Source of the DNA: Acidobacteriota bacterium
GTDB taxonomy: Bacteria > Acidobacteriota > Terriglobia > Acidiferrales > UBA7541
Assembly: GCA_003224195.1 (NCBI GenBank)
Contig: QHYP01000053.1
Span: forward strand, 1-27,990
Reading direction: 5' to 3'
DNA: 27,990 nt
Made by a program: the position numbers and the translations under genes. Every line of letters begins with the position of its first letter. Position 1 is the first letter of the stretch. Below, one piece after another: positions 15,025 to 23,479 of this stretch. The notes under the pieces are model-generated. The model was not told where the DNA came from. It saw only the letters and a program-made list of their open reading frames with translations, and searched no databases.

Positions 15025-16224
15025 ATGATGGACCTGCGCGAAACGCTGTCCGTCTCGATTGACGCCCTGCGCGCGAACAAGCTTCGTGCCTGCTTGACCG
15101 CATTGGGCGTCGTCATCGGCAGCGCATGCATCGTGCTTGTGGTTACGGTGGCGCTGACGGGCCGCAAGTTTGTCCTGGCGCAGATCGAGAGCATCGGCTC
15201 GAACCTCATCTGGGTGGAGCTTGTTCGCGCGCTGGACAGGCCGGAGCCGCTCAGCAATGAGCTGACATGGTCTGACCTCGAGGCGGCACAGTCACTTCCG
15301 GGCGTGACTGTGGTAGCGGCAACCCGTGATTGGCCCATGGTCGTGGTGGTCAATGGTGCGGAGCGGCCGGTGACCCTGATCGGCGTGACCATGGGCTTCC
15401 AGGCAATCCGCCACCTGGTGATTCTCCGCGGCCGGTATTTCGATGCCGATGACATGCAATCCCGGAACAAGGTCTGCCTCGTTACCAAGGAACTTTCCGA
15501 CCGCGTATTCGGCCATGAGAACCCGATCGGCGAGACGATTCGACTTGGCGAACTGACGTTCACCGTGATTGGAGTCTTTCGCGAACGCGTGGCCACGTTT
15601 GGCCTGTCGGAAATTCAGAAGGAGTCGGCGATCGTCCCGCTCACGTTGATGAAGTATTACACGGGCGAGGACGTTCTCCGGGTCATTTACGCGCAGGCGG
15701 CGAAGCCTGAAGACGTGCCGATCGTCGAGCGCGGGCTGAGGCAGCTTATCCGAAGCAGGCACGCTGGCGGAGCCGAGTACAACGTGCAGACACTCACGGC
15801 GATACTCGAAGCGGCGCGGCTCATTTCTCTTGCCCTTTCCATTGTGCTGGTGGTGATTGCCTTTATCGCATTGCTGATCAGCGGGGTCGGAATCATGAAC
15901 ATCATGCTCGTTACGGTGAAGGAGCGAACGCGAGAGATCGGCATCCGCAAGGCGATCGGCGCAGCCCGGCGCGAGATCATGTATCAGTTTTTGATTGAAG
16001 CGTTTCTGATCAGCGGCGGCGGAGCGATTCTGGGGATTTTGATCGGTTTGGCGATCCCGGTGGCGATCCAGCCGCTCTTGCCCGGGAATTTGCGCGTGCC
16101 GGTTTCGGGCCTGTCGGTCATCATCGCGTTTCTGGTCTCCTGCTCGACAGGACTTTTTTTCGGCTACTTGCCGGCGAATCAGGCGGCAAAGCTCCAGCCC
16201 ATCGAATCTCTCCGCTACGAATGA
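15025..16224 (+). CDS. MacB-type ABC permease without ATPase domain
   Basis: A 399-residue permease of the MacB/FtsX/LolE fold. A short cytoplasmic N-terminus with ALRANKLRACLTALGVVIG leads into helix 1 (about 20-45). A large periplasmic domain (about 47-265) is followed by three C-terminal helices with the signature GIMNIMLVTVKERTREIGIRKAIGA and the last residues LQPIESLRYE. Canonical E. coli MacB carries an N-terminal ATPase in the same chain; here it is absent, and no LolD-like ATPase gene occurs in the cluster. The start ATG (15025; a second ATG at 15028) is preceded by AAAGGG. With the adaptor and TolC it would form a mechanotransmission-type exporter, provided an ATPase is supplied from elsewhere. 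Confidence 0.92.
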   Translation: MMDLRETLSVSIDALRANKLRACLTALGVVIGSACIVLVVTVALTGRKFVLAQIESIGSNLIWVELVRALDRPEPLSNELTWSDLEAAQSLPGVTVVAATRDWPMVVVVNGAERPVTLIGVTMGFQAIRHLVILRGRYFDADDMQSRNKVCLVTKELSDRVFGHENPIGETIRLGELTFTVIGVFRERVATFGLSEIQKESAIVPLTLMKYYTGEDVLRVIYAQAAKPEDVPIVERGLRQLIRSRHAGGAEYNVQTLTAILEAARLISLALSIVLVVIAFIALLISGVGIMNIMLVTVKERTREIGIRKAIGAARREIMYQFLIEAFLISGGGAILGILIGLAIPVAIQPLLPGNLRVPVSGLSVIIAFLVSCSTGLFFGYLPANQAAKLQPIESLRYE

Positions 16225-16305
16225 GCGACGGGCGGGGAGTGGCGATCCCGGCGAGATAGAATGAGCGGGGCGAACGGATTCACTAGAAATCGGCGGGAGG
16301 CGAGC

Positions 16306-17649
16306 ATGAAAGCCAAAGGCGAGTATAAGATGTCCGGACGCCCGAGGATCGCGCCGAGATGGGCCGGCGGCGTCGCGCTCGCGCTTCTTATCGGCGGCGC
16401 GACACGCGCGCAGGAGAATGCGCCAGCGCCGACGGCTCTCACCCTCAAGCGCGCGGTCGAGCTGGCTCTGCAAAATAGCCGGGACATCCAGATTGCGAAG
16501 ATCCAGGCAAGCGTCGCGCAGCACGCCGCCCTGATCACCAAAGCCGAATTCCTGCCCAATCTGTATGCCGGATCCGGGCTGGGCTATTCGAACGGCATCC
16601 CCGAAACTCCCGGAGGACAAGCGCCATCCGTGTTCAACATGAGCTACCGCGAACAGGTGTTCAACGAGCCGCTTCGCGGACAATCCAGGGAGCTGCAGGA
16701 GCAGGCGAAATCCCAAAGACTTGTGCTGGATGATGTGCGCAACGCAGTGATTGTGCGCACCGCGGCTGCTTATTTGGAGTTGGCGAAGGTGCGGCATTCG
16801 CTCGATCTTCTGCAAAAGGAACAACAAAGCGCGGATAAGATTCTTGGAGTGACTCAGGAAAGGCAGGCCGAAGGATTCGAGCTGCCCGTGGAAGTGACAA
16901 AAGCGCAACTCACGCGGGCGCGCATCACCCAGCGGATTTTGCGGCTCGAAGGCCGTCAGGATGAGTTGGAGGTGCTGCTGCGGAATCAGCTCGGGCTCGC
17001 GCAAGACCAACCGATTGAGGTGACCCCCGAGGATTTGCCGGGCGCAGCCGACCAGGCTGGCGCAGACCTGATTGCGGCGGCTCTCGAGAACAACTCCGGG
17101 TTGCGGCTGGCAGAATCCGACGTCCGCGCCAAGGAATTCCGCCTAAGAGGCGAAAAGCGGGGCCGATGGCCGATTTTTGAGCTGGGGGGCGTGTATAGCA
17201 GGCTTTCGCATTTCCAGAGTTACGACGAATTCTTCCGAAAATTCCAGCACAACAATTACAATCTCGGGATGAATATGCAAATTCCTCTCTTCAGCGCCCA
17301 CACCAGGGCCGCCATCAACCTGGCACAGATCAACTTCGATGCTGCGAAAGCTACTTTGGCGAACAAGAAAAACGAAGTTTCCGCCGAGGTGCGCCAGAAG
17401 ACGCGCCGAGTGCGCGAATTAGATGCTGCGAAGGAGGTGGCGCGGCTCGAACTGCAGCTCGCGCAACAGAATGTGGCCGTCCTTCAGTCGCAGTTCGATG
17501 AGGGCAAAGCCAGCCTCCGCGACATGGAAAACGCGCGCCTCGAGGAGAATGATAAGTGGATGGCGTTTCTGGACGCCAATTTCCAGCGGCAGCAGGTGCA
17601 GCTCGAGTTGCTCCGCGCCGCGGGCCGCCTCGAGAATCTATTTCAGTGA
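16306..17649 (+). CDS. TolC-family outer-membrane efflux protein
   Basis: A 447-residue protein with an N-terminal signal peptide (RWAGGVALALLIGGATRAQE) and the two-fold repeated TolC architecture. The repeats are long amphipathic helices beginning LTLKRAVELALQNSRDIQIAKIQ and later DLIAAALENNSGLRLAESDVRAKEFRLRGEKRGRWP, each followed by a beta-strand segment (NLYAGSGLGYSNG; FELGGVYSRLSHF). The ATG at 16306 is chosen because GGGAGG lies 5 nt upstream; an in-frame ATG at 16261 lacks such a site. A possible -10 TAGAAT lies at 16257-16262. It provides the outer-membrane duct for the adaptor and permease encoded just upstream. Confidence 0.92.
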   Translation: MKAKGEYKMSGRPRIAPRWAGGVALALLIGGATRAQENAPAPTALTLKRAVELALQNSRDIQIAKIQASVAQHAALITKAEFLPNLYAGSGLGYSNGIPETPGGQAPSVFNMSYREQVFNEPLRGQSRELQEQAKSQRLVLDDVRNAVIVRTAAAYLELAKVRHSLDLLQKEQQSADKILGVTQERQAEGFELPVEVTKAQLTRARITQRILRLEGRQDELEVLLRNQLGLAQDQPIEVTPEDLPGAADQAGADLIAAALENNSGLRLAESDVRAKEFRLRGEKRGRWPIFELGGVYSRLSHFQSYDEFFRKFQHNNYNLGMNMQIPLFSAHTRAAINLAQINFDAAKATLANKKNEVSAEVRQKTRRVRELDAAKEVARLELQLAQQNVAVLQSQFDEGKASLRDMENARLEENDKWMAFLDANFQRQQVQLELLRAAGRLENLFQ

Positions 17650-17701
17650 TCTCGGATCCCACGGGGGTCAGATGCTCGCCATCGCCGCCTGAGCCGGGCT
17701 G

Positions 17702-19081
17702 ATGTTGGACCGCGACACACTCCGGATATTGGAGGAAGCCGCGAAGAGGCTCGATGCGGGCTTCGCGTCGCTGCCCGGATTCCGAGCGGAGCTGCCCGGC
17801 CGCGAGCGGCTGATGGAAGTGCTCGCAGAGGTGGCTGAACGCCTGCAAGATAACTACCCCTATTTTCACCCTCTTTACGCGGGCCAGATGCTCAAGCCGC
17901 CGCATCCGGTGGCGCGGCTGGCTTACGCGCTGGCGATGTGGGTCAACCCGAATAACCACGCGCTGGACGGCGGGCGCGCCAGCTCCGCGATGGAGAAGGA
18001 GGCGGTAGCGCAAATCGCAGCCATGTTTGGCCGGAAGGATTTTCTCGGGCATCTGTGCAGCGGCGGCACAATGGCGAACCTCGAGGCGCTGTGGGTTGCG
18101 GGGCAAGTGCATCCGGGAAAAAAGATCGTCGCTTCCGAACAGGCGCATTACACGCACGGGCGCATCTGCGGGGTCTTGAAGGAGGAATTTGAGGCGATTC
18201 CGTGCGACCCGCGCGGACGCATGGATGTAGCAGCGTTGGCAAGCCGGCTCGCGCGCGGCGACGTGGGTACGGTCGTCGCGACCATGGGCACAACCGCGAC
18301 CGGCTCGGTGGACCCGCTTCCCGAAATCCTTGCTCTGCGCGAGCGCCATGGCTTCCGTCTCCACGCTGACGCGGCGTACGGCGGCTATTTTGTCCTCGCG
18401 GACAATCTAGAAGGCCCGGCGCGCCAGGCTTTCGCTCGGCTCGGTGAGGCGGATTCCATCGTCATCGATCCGCACAAACACGGTCTCCAGCCTTACGGTT
18501 GCGGGTGCGTGCTTTTCCGCGATCCGGCCGTGGGCCGCTTCTACAAGCACGATTCGCCCTACACGTATTTCAGTTCCACCGAGCTGCATCTGGGGGAAAT
18601 CAGTCTGGAATGCTCGCGCCCGGGCGCGTCGGCGGTGGCGCTCTGGGCCACGCAAGAACTGCTGCCCCTGACGAAGGGAGGCGAATTCGCAAAGAGTTTG
18701 TCGCTGGGAAGGCGGGCGGCCCTGGCGCTGTATGAGAAGCTTAAAACAGAAGCATACTTCATTACTGCGTTTGCGCCCGAGCTGGACATCCTGATATTCG
18801 CCCCGCGGGCCGAGAGCGTGAGCCAGGCTTCAGCGCTTTCGCGCAAGATCTTCGACGCCGCAGCGCAGCGCGGATTACACTTTGCCGTGGCGGATTTGCC
18901 AGTGAAGTTCTTCGAGAATTCAAACAAACCTTGGAAAAGAGACCGAGAATCCGTCACCTGTCTGCGCTCTGTTTTGATGAAGCCGGAACATCTCGACTGG
19001 GTGGATCGAATCTGGGAGCTGCTGAGGACTGCCGCGCGCGAGGCGGGTGTTCCCGGAAGTGCCGCAGAATCCGCCATTTAG
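17702..19081 (+). CDS. PLP-dependent group II amino-acid decarboxylase family protein
   Basis: A 459-residue fold-type I PLP enzyme. The phosphate-binding loop is CSGGTMANLEA (119-129), the PLP-stacking region EQAHYTHGRI, the PLP-nitrogen aspartate is D223 in HADAAYGGYF, and the Schiff-base lysine is K259 in IDPHKHGLQPYGCG. The sequence after it (ECSRPGASAVALWATQELL) is like that of MfnA-type tyrosine/aspartate decarboxylases and of glutamate/tyrosine decarboxylase-like proteins. All catalytic positions are kept. The substrate cannot be deduced; an aromatic or acidic amino acid is the usual choice, and lyase activity on a phosphorylated amine is an alternative. It lies between the efflux genes and hpnJ, on the same strand, 52 bp after the TolC stop and 174 bp before hpnJ. 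Confidence 0.9.
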   Translation: MLDRDTLRILEEAAKRLDAGFASLPGFRAELPGRERLMEVLAEVAERLQDNYPYFHPLYAGQMLKPPHPVARLAYALAMWVNPNNHALDGGRASSAMEKEAVAQIAAMFGRKDFLGHLCSGGTMANLEALWVAGQVHPGKKIVASEQAHYTHGRICGVLKEEFEAIPCDPRGRMDVAALASRLARGDVGTVVATMGTTATGSVDPLPEILALRERHGFRLHADAAYGGYFVLADNLEGPARQAFARLGEADSIVIDPHKHGLQPYGCGCVLFRDPAVGRFYKHDSPYTYFSSTELHLGEISLECSRPGASAVALWATQELLPLTKGGEFAKSLSLGRRAALALYEKLKTEAYFITAFAPELDILIFAPRAESVSQASALSRKIFDAAAQRGLHFAVADLPVKFFENSNKPWKRDRESVTCLRSVLMKPEHLDWVDRIWELLRTAAREAGVPGSAAESAI

Positions 19082-19119
19082 CCTTTGGGCGCAAAGGTGC
19101 ATCTAAACGACGGAAAGTC

Positions 19120-19149
19120 TTGGGGCCGGGCCATTATGTCCTGTAAAAT
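19120..19149 (+). promoter_or_regulatory. Candidate promoter for the hopanoid-tailoring cluster
   Basis: TTGGGG (19120-19125) and TAAAAT (19144-19149, 5/6 match to TATAAT) are separated by 18 nt. It would give a ~100-nt leader before hpnJ at 19256. The -35 match is weak. Confidence 0.35.
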
Positions 19150-19255
19150 AACCACTTGGAGATATGGGGCTCTGGGGCCGACCTAAATGCGGCAGGGGCA
19201 AGAGGCGCAATCGAAGAGCCAAGTCCGAAATCTGCTCAATTGCTGAGGGTGAAGA

Positions 19256-20764
19256 ATGCCGGATGTAATGAAGACATTATTGCTGAATCCACCAAGCTTC
19301 GAAAACTTTGACGGCGGAGCCAGCTCGCGGTGGCCCGCGACCCGTGAGATAGAGTCCTACTGGTACCCGGTCTGGCTCACCTATCCCGCTGGAATGCTCC
19401 CCGGCAGCCGTCTTCTCGACGCCTCGCCGCATAAGGTGAATTGGCAGCAGACGATTGAAATTGCGAAAGACTACGAATTTCTGATCCTCTTCACCTCCAC
19501 CGTGGGCTTCGGAAGCGACGTCAAGCTGATTCGCAAGATCAAGGAGACGAAACCGGACCTCAAAATCGCCTTCGTGGGTCCCTACGGTCACAACAAGCCG
19601 GAAGAGACGCTGAACGCCAGCGAAGACATCGATTTCGTCACGCAGGGGGAGTTCGATCATTCCGTTGTCGAATTCGCGCGGGGAAAGCCGCTCAGCGAAA
19701 TTCTGGGGATCAGCTATCGGAAGGACGGCAAAATCGTCCACAACGCGCCGCGTCCGCAGTTGCACACCGTTGAACTAGATGCTCTGCCGTTCGCGACGGA
19801 AATCTACAAGCGCGATTTGCAGATCGAGCGTTATAACGTTCCTTTCTTGCTCCATCCGTTCATCTCCTTCTACACGACGCGGGGTTGCCCCGCGCTCTGT
19901 ACCTTCTGCATGTGGCCGCAGACCATCTCCGGACACGCCTGGCGGGTGCGTTCCGTGGAGAACGTCGCGAGGGAAGTGGAGCTGGCGCTCGAATGCTTTC
20001 CGCAGATGAAAGAGATTTTCTTCGACGACGACACGTTCAACATCCGCAAAGACCGCGTCGTCGAACTTTGCGAGCGCCTCAAAACGCTCAAATTCCGCTG
20101 GTCCAGCACAGCGCGCGTGCACAGCGACTATGAAACGATCAAGGCCATGGCCGACGCCGGCGCGCGGCTTTTCATCGTGGGCCTGGAGTCAGGCGCTCCG
20201 CAAATCCTCAAAAACATCAAGAAGGGTGCGACGGTGGAAATGGGCCGCGCCTTTGTGAAGAACTGCAAGAAGGTCGGCATCAAGGTCCACGGCGACTTCA
20301 TCATCGGGCTGCCCGGCGAGACGAAAGAGACCATCCAACAGACAATCGAATTCGCCAAGGAAGTCGATTGCGAGACGATTCAAGTTTCGCTCGCTCATGC
20401 CATGCCCGGCACGGAACTCCACGATCAGATGGCTCGCGAGGGATTTCTGAGGGTGGAAGCGCTGGCTGATACCGGAGGCCACCAGCTCCCCCATATCGAG
20501 TATCCGCATCTCTCGCGGGAAGAGATGATGGCCGGCGTCAATCAATTCTACGATGAGTATTATTTTCGGCCGCGCGTCGTCTGGCGCATCGTGCGCGAAG
20601 CCTTGTGGGACGAACACGAGCGCAAGCGCCTTTATCATGAGGCGGTGGACTTTCTGAAGCTCCGCGCGGAGCGTTTGAAGTGGGCGCGCCAGAGCCAGGG
20701 CACGCCGAAGAAGAAGACGCTGATCTCCGTCCCGGAGACGCGGTCCGTTTCCGCGAACGACTAA
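19256..20764 (+). CDS. hpnJ: Hopanoid biosynthesis radical SAM protein HpnJ
   Basis: A 502-residue B12-type radical SAM protein. The N-terminal ~190 residues are a cobalamin-binding-like Rossmann domain that starts KTLLLNPPSFENFDGGASSR, the signature of HpnJ, followed by EIESYWYPVWLTYPAGMLPGSRL. The radical SAM core has the [4Fe-4S] motif C211-PAL-C215-TF-C218. Further core motifs are EIFFDDDTFN and FIVGLESGAPQILKNIKKG. In the established pathway HpnJ works after HpnI and HpnK, ring-contracting the glucosaminyl group on bacteriohopanetetrol to a cyclitol ether. The ATG at 19256 has GAGGGTGAAG upstream; family members usually begin at the ATG at 19268, which is an alternative. The basic tail (TPKKKTLISVPETRS) is extra. 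No hpnK is present in the window. Confidence 0.92.
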   Translation: MPDVMKTLLLNPPSFENFDGGASSRWPATREIESYWYPVWLTYPAGMLPGSRLLDASPHKVNWQQTIEIAKDYEFLILFTSTVGFGSDVKLIRKIKETKPDLKIAFVGPYGHNKPEETLNASEDIDFVTQGEFDHSVVEFARGKPLSEILGISYRKDGKIVHNAPRPQLHTVELDALPFATEIYKRDLQIERYNVPFLLHPFISFYTTRGCPALCTFCMWPQTISGHAWRVRSVENVAREVELALECFPQMKEIFFDDDTFNIRKDRVVELCERLKTLKFRWSSTARVHSDYETIKAMADAGARLFIVGLESGAPQILKNIKKGATVEMGRAFVKNCKKVGIKVHGDFIIGLPGETKETIQQTIEFAKEVDCETIQVSLAHAMPGTELHDQMAREGFLRVEALADTGGHQLPHIEYPHLSREEMMAGVNQFYDEYYFRPRVVWRIVREALWDEHERKRLYHEAVDFLKLRAERLKWARQSQGTPKKKTLISVPETRSVSAND

Positions 20765-20774
20765 ACAGCACAGA

Positions 20775-21191
20775 ATGGGACACGAGCGAAGGTTGCGTTT
20801 CAAGACCCTGGTTATGGTCTTGGCGATGGTTCTGTGCGCCAATACGGGTGATCTCTTGCTCAAACGTGGAATGAACCAGATCGGAGTCGTCCAACTCAGT
20901 TTTTCCGGGTTAACTCACGCCTTCCGGTTGACCATCTCCAACCCAACGATCTGGCTCGCGATCGCATTTCTTCTGGGATTCCTGGTTTTCTACATGACCG
21001 TGCTGTCGTGGGCGGACTACAGCTACGTCATGCCTGCGGGGGCGTTTGGTTATGCGCTGGTGACTCTCCTGGCGGTGCTATTTCTCGGCGAAACGGTCAC
21101 GACGCGGCGGTGGTTCGGCGTCGTTCTGATTTGCGCGGGCGTTTTCCTGGTTGGTCAGACGAAGCCGCGCACTACGGAGGCTGCGACATGA
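20775..21191 (+). CDS. Four-helix EamA/SMR-like membrane protein, ArnE/ArnF-like subunit 1
   Basis: A 138-residue protein with four predicted helices: LVMVLAMVLCANTGDLLLKRGM, IWLAIAFLLGFLVFYMTVLSW, YSYVMPAGAFGYALVTLLAVLFLGE and WFGVVLICAGVFLVG. The length and the motifs (helix 1 GDLLLK; helix 3 ending LGETVTTRRWFGV) resemble the undecaprenyl-phosphate-aminoarabinose flippase subunits ArnE/ArnF. The membrane glutamate that defines drug-exporting SMR proteins is replaced by Ala, so drug efflux is unlikely. The stop overlaps the ATG of a second, related protein (ATGA), as expected for a heterodimer. It starts 10 bp after hpnJ and is followed by an ArnT-like transferase, so a lipid or lipid-linked-sugar flippase is the best inference. 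Confidence 0.85.
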   Translation: MGHERRLRFKTLVMVLAMVLCANTGDLLLKRGMNQIGVVQLSFSGLTHAFRLTISNPTIWLAIAFLLGFLVFYMTVLSWADYSYVMPAGAFGYALVTLLAVLFLGETVTTRRWFGVVLICAGVFLVGQTKPRTTEAAT

Positions 21192-21562
21192 TGCTTCGCA
21201 GCGCCGTTCTTCTGGCGGCGTTCATTCTGGGCGGTTCGACGGGAGAGATTGCCATCACGCATGGGATGAAATCAGTCGGGGAACCGGTTCGGCTGAGGCC
21301 GCGGTTCGTCCTGCACTTTCTCGGAAGGGCGGTGCGCAATGGGTGGTTCTGGACCGGCGTGCCGCTGCTGGCTTTCGCCTTTTACGTGCTTCTCGTGCTG
21401 CTTTCCTGGGAGCCGATCAGCGTCGTGATACCCGCATCGGCGCTGAGCTACGTTGTGGGGACGCTCGGCGCAAAGTACCTTCTAAAAGAGGAAGTCAGTC
21501 CGAAGCGCTGGGCGGGCGTGTTACTCGTGTGTGCCGGCGTGGCGCTGGTAGCCGCGAGCTGA
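21188..21562 (+). CDS. Four-helix EamA/SMR-like membrane protein, ArnE/ArnF-like subunit 2
   Basis: A 124-residue partner of the preceding protein, starting at the ATG that overlaps its stop (ATGATG at 21188; 21191 is an alternative). Four helices are predicted: AVLLAAFILGGSTGEIAITHGM, WFWTGVPLLAFAFYVLLVLLSW, SVVIPASALSYVVGTLGAKYLL and WAGVLLVCAGVALVAAS. The motifs parallel subunit 1: helix 1 GEIAITHGM against GDLLLKRGM, and LKEEVSPKRWAGVLLVCAGV against LGETVTTRRWFGVVLICAGV. This points to an ancient duplication and antiparallel pairing. The ArnE-like phrase EEVSPKRWAGV supports a flippase rather than a drug exporter. The next gene, 24 bp on, is the ArnT-like transferase. Confidence 0.85.
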   Translation: MMLRSAVLLAAFILGGSTGEIAITHGMKSVGEPVRLRPRFVLHFLGRAVRNGWFWTGVPLLAFAFYVLLVLLSWEPISVVIPASALSYVVGTLGAKYLLKEEVSPKRWAGVLLVCAGVALVAAS

Positions 21563-21586
21563 CTCGCCCTTGCGGTCAGGATTGTC

Positions 21587-23467
21587 ATGAGTGAAGTCGC
21601 AACCGTTGTTCCGCCGGCTCCGGTCACCGCGGCCGCGCCGCTTCCGCAAGCCTGTGGCCCGCGCCGGGGCCGCGCGGTTTTCCTGCTGCTCTTCCTTGCG
21701 GCGGGCATCTACGTCGGGAACGCTTTCTATCCGGCTCTCCTCGACGACGCCGACGCCTCACATGCCATGGTCTCTCGCGAGATGCTTCAGCGCGGCGACT
21801 GGGTCGTGCTGCACATGAACGGCATTCGCTATCTGATGAAGGCGCCGCTGCATTACTGGCTTGTTGCGGGCAGCTATCGTCTGCTCGGCGCGACGGCATT
21901 CTCGACCCGTCTCCCGGTGGCCTTGGCAATGGTGGGCCTGATCCTGCTGGTGAACGCGTTTGCCCGGCGTTTTTTTGGCGTGCGGGCGGGCCTCTACAGC
22001 GGGCTCGTGGCGGCGACAAGCGCGGGCTTTTTTCTGTTCACACGAATCACGATCCCCGAGGCGATCTACGCGCTCGAGTTCACGGCGATTTTTTATCTCT
22101 TCCTACGCGGCTGGACGGGCTCGCTCGATCCGCGCAAAGCGTATTGGAGCGCCGCGGCTCTCACGGCGCTGGCGATGCTTACGCGCGGGCTGGTCGGCGT
22201 AGTGTTTCCGGTAATGATCATCGGCCTGTTCGTCACCGCCACGCGGGGCTGGAGCCGCTGGCGCGAGCTGCGCCTCTTTTCCAGTGCCGTGATTTTCCTG
22301 GCCATCGCCGCTCCCTGGCACGTCCTGGCCAGCCTGCGAGCGAATACTTTCTTCTGGTCCTACTTCGTCAACGAACATTTCAAGCGCGCCATGGGCACGA
22401 GGTTTCCACCGGATTACGATGCCGTGCCGCTGTGGCTGTGGCTGGGCGCCCATCTGATCTGGTTCTTTCCGTGGAGCGTGTTTCTGGCAGGAGTCTGGAA
22501 TCAAATCCCGCGTCCACGCGCGTGGAAGCAACTCTCCGTTGAGGGGCAAACGCGGCTTTTGCTGTTCTTGTGGGCTGGATTCATTCTTTTGTTCTTCTCG
22601 CTGACGTTTGGTTCGCGGATGGAGTATTACAGTTACGGCGCGTGGCCCGCGATCGCTTTGCTTCTTGGCACCGGTCTCGCGCGAGCGGAAGAAACGTCGC
22701 GGCCCTGGGTGGGGAGGATGCAGGGCGCGCTGGCGGGTCTCGGCGTTGCTGTCGCCGCCGGACTTGGCTACCTATTGTGGGTCTCAGCGGGTGTTGTGGT
22801 CAGGGGAGACATATCAACACTGCTCCAAGAGCGTGAAAACGATTTCTACCGCGTTTCGATGGCGCATTTCCTCGATCTAACACCGCAGGCCTTCGCGGCT
22901 CTGCGCTTGCCTGCCGCGCTGGCTGCTGTGGTGTTCTTGGTTGGTTTTTCAGTAGCCTGGTGGCTCCGGCGGACGTCCAAGCCCATCGCGGCGACGGTTC
23001 TGACGGCGATCACGATGGGTGAGTTTTTCCTGGCGGCCAATCTTGCGTTCGGCGTCTTCTCGCCTTATCTTTCCACGCGACCGCTTCTCCAAAGGGTTGA
23101 ACCCTATCTTCAGCCGCAAGACCAGCTCGTCTTGTACGGCGAGTTCGACGCCGGGTCGAGCATTGCGTTTTATGCGGGCCGCCGTTTACTTCTCTGGAAC
23201 GGGCAGTACAACAATTTGGCTCCCGGATCGTACTATCCGGACGCGCCGCATCTTTTCTTGACCGATGAGGAATTTATGCCGCTGTGGCGCAGCGCGCAGC
23301 GCGTTTTCCTGTTTGTTCCCCCAGAACAGCGCGAAGAGGCGCGGAAGCGGCTGCCGGCGGATACAACGTATCTTCTGGAAGAAGGCGGCGGGAAAGCCGT
23401 CTATGTGAACCATCCACTCATGCGCGGCCAGCTAACGATTGCGGCAGCCAAGACAGCAAGTGATTGA
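21587..23467 (+). CDS. ArnT-like polytopic glycosyltransferase (GT39/GT83)
   Basis: A 626-residue inner-membrane protein with about 11-13 helices and a C-terminal soluble domain of about 150 residues. The first periplasmic loop carries the acidic motif LLDDADASHAMV (D53, D54, D56), where PMT/ArnT enzymes have their catalytic acid. It is followed by LMKAPLHYW (K85), matching the lipid-phosphate-contacting lysine of ArnT, and later by FVNEHFKRAMG, very like the NEHFxR motif of ArnT. Such enzymes take a sugar from a polyprenyl-phosphate carrier on the periplasmic side and move it to a lipid or protein. AGGA lies 5 nt before the ATG. Its place directly after the ArnE/ArnF-like pair suggests flippase and transferase act together. 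The acceptor is unknown. Confidence 0.88.
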   Translation: MSEVATVVPPAPVTAAAPLPQACGPRRGRAVFLLLFLAAGIYVGNAFYPALLDDADASHAMVSREMLQRGDWVVLHMNGIRYLMKAPLHYWLVAGSYRLLGATAFSTRLPVALAMVGLILLVNAFARRFFGVRAGLYSGLVAATSAGFFLFTRITIPEAIYALEFTAIFYLFLRGWTGSLDPRKAYWSAAALTALAMLTRGLVGVVFPVMIIGLFVTATRGWSRWRELRLFSSAVIFLAIAAPWHVLASLRANTFFWSYFVNEHFKRAMGTRFPPDYDAVPLWLWLGAHLIWFFPWSVFLAGVWNQIPRPRAWKQLSVEGQTRLLLFLWAGFILLFFSLTFGSRMEYYSYGAWPAIALLLGTGLARAEETSRPWVGRMQGALAGLGVAVAAGLGYLLWVSAGVVVRGDISTLLQERENDFYRVSMAHFLDLTPQAFAALRLPAALAAVVFLVGFSVAWWLRRTSKPIAATVLTAITMGEFFLAANLAFGVFSPYLSTRPLLQRVEPYLQPQDQLVLYGEFDAGSSIAFYAGRRLLLWNGQYNNLAPGSYYPDAPHLFLTDEEFMPLWRSAQRVFLFVPPEQREEARKRLPADTTYLLEEGGGKAVYVNHPLMRGQLTIAAAKTASD

Positions 23468-23479
23468 GCCGGCGCTCAC

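Noticed and set aside
13383..15596. 737-residue open frame on the minus strand opposite the adaptor, TPR and permease genes
   Set aside because: It is the mirror of three well-supported plus-strand genes in high-GC DNA. Its product shows no recognisable domain or hydrophobic pattern.
15292..17010. 572-residue open frame on the minus strand opposite the permease and TolC genes
   Set aside because: Histidine-, arginine- and proline-rich antisense translation with no domain; the plus strand encodes clear MacB and TolC proteins.
22668..22682. Possible sigma54 -24/-12 element TGGCACCGGTCTCGC
   Set aside because: The spacing is right, but it lies deep inside the ArnT-like coding sequence, and the -12 reads TCGC instead of TTGC.
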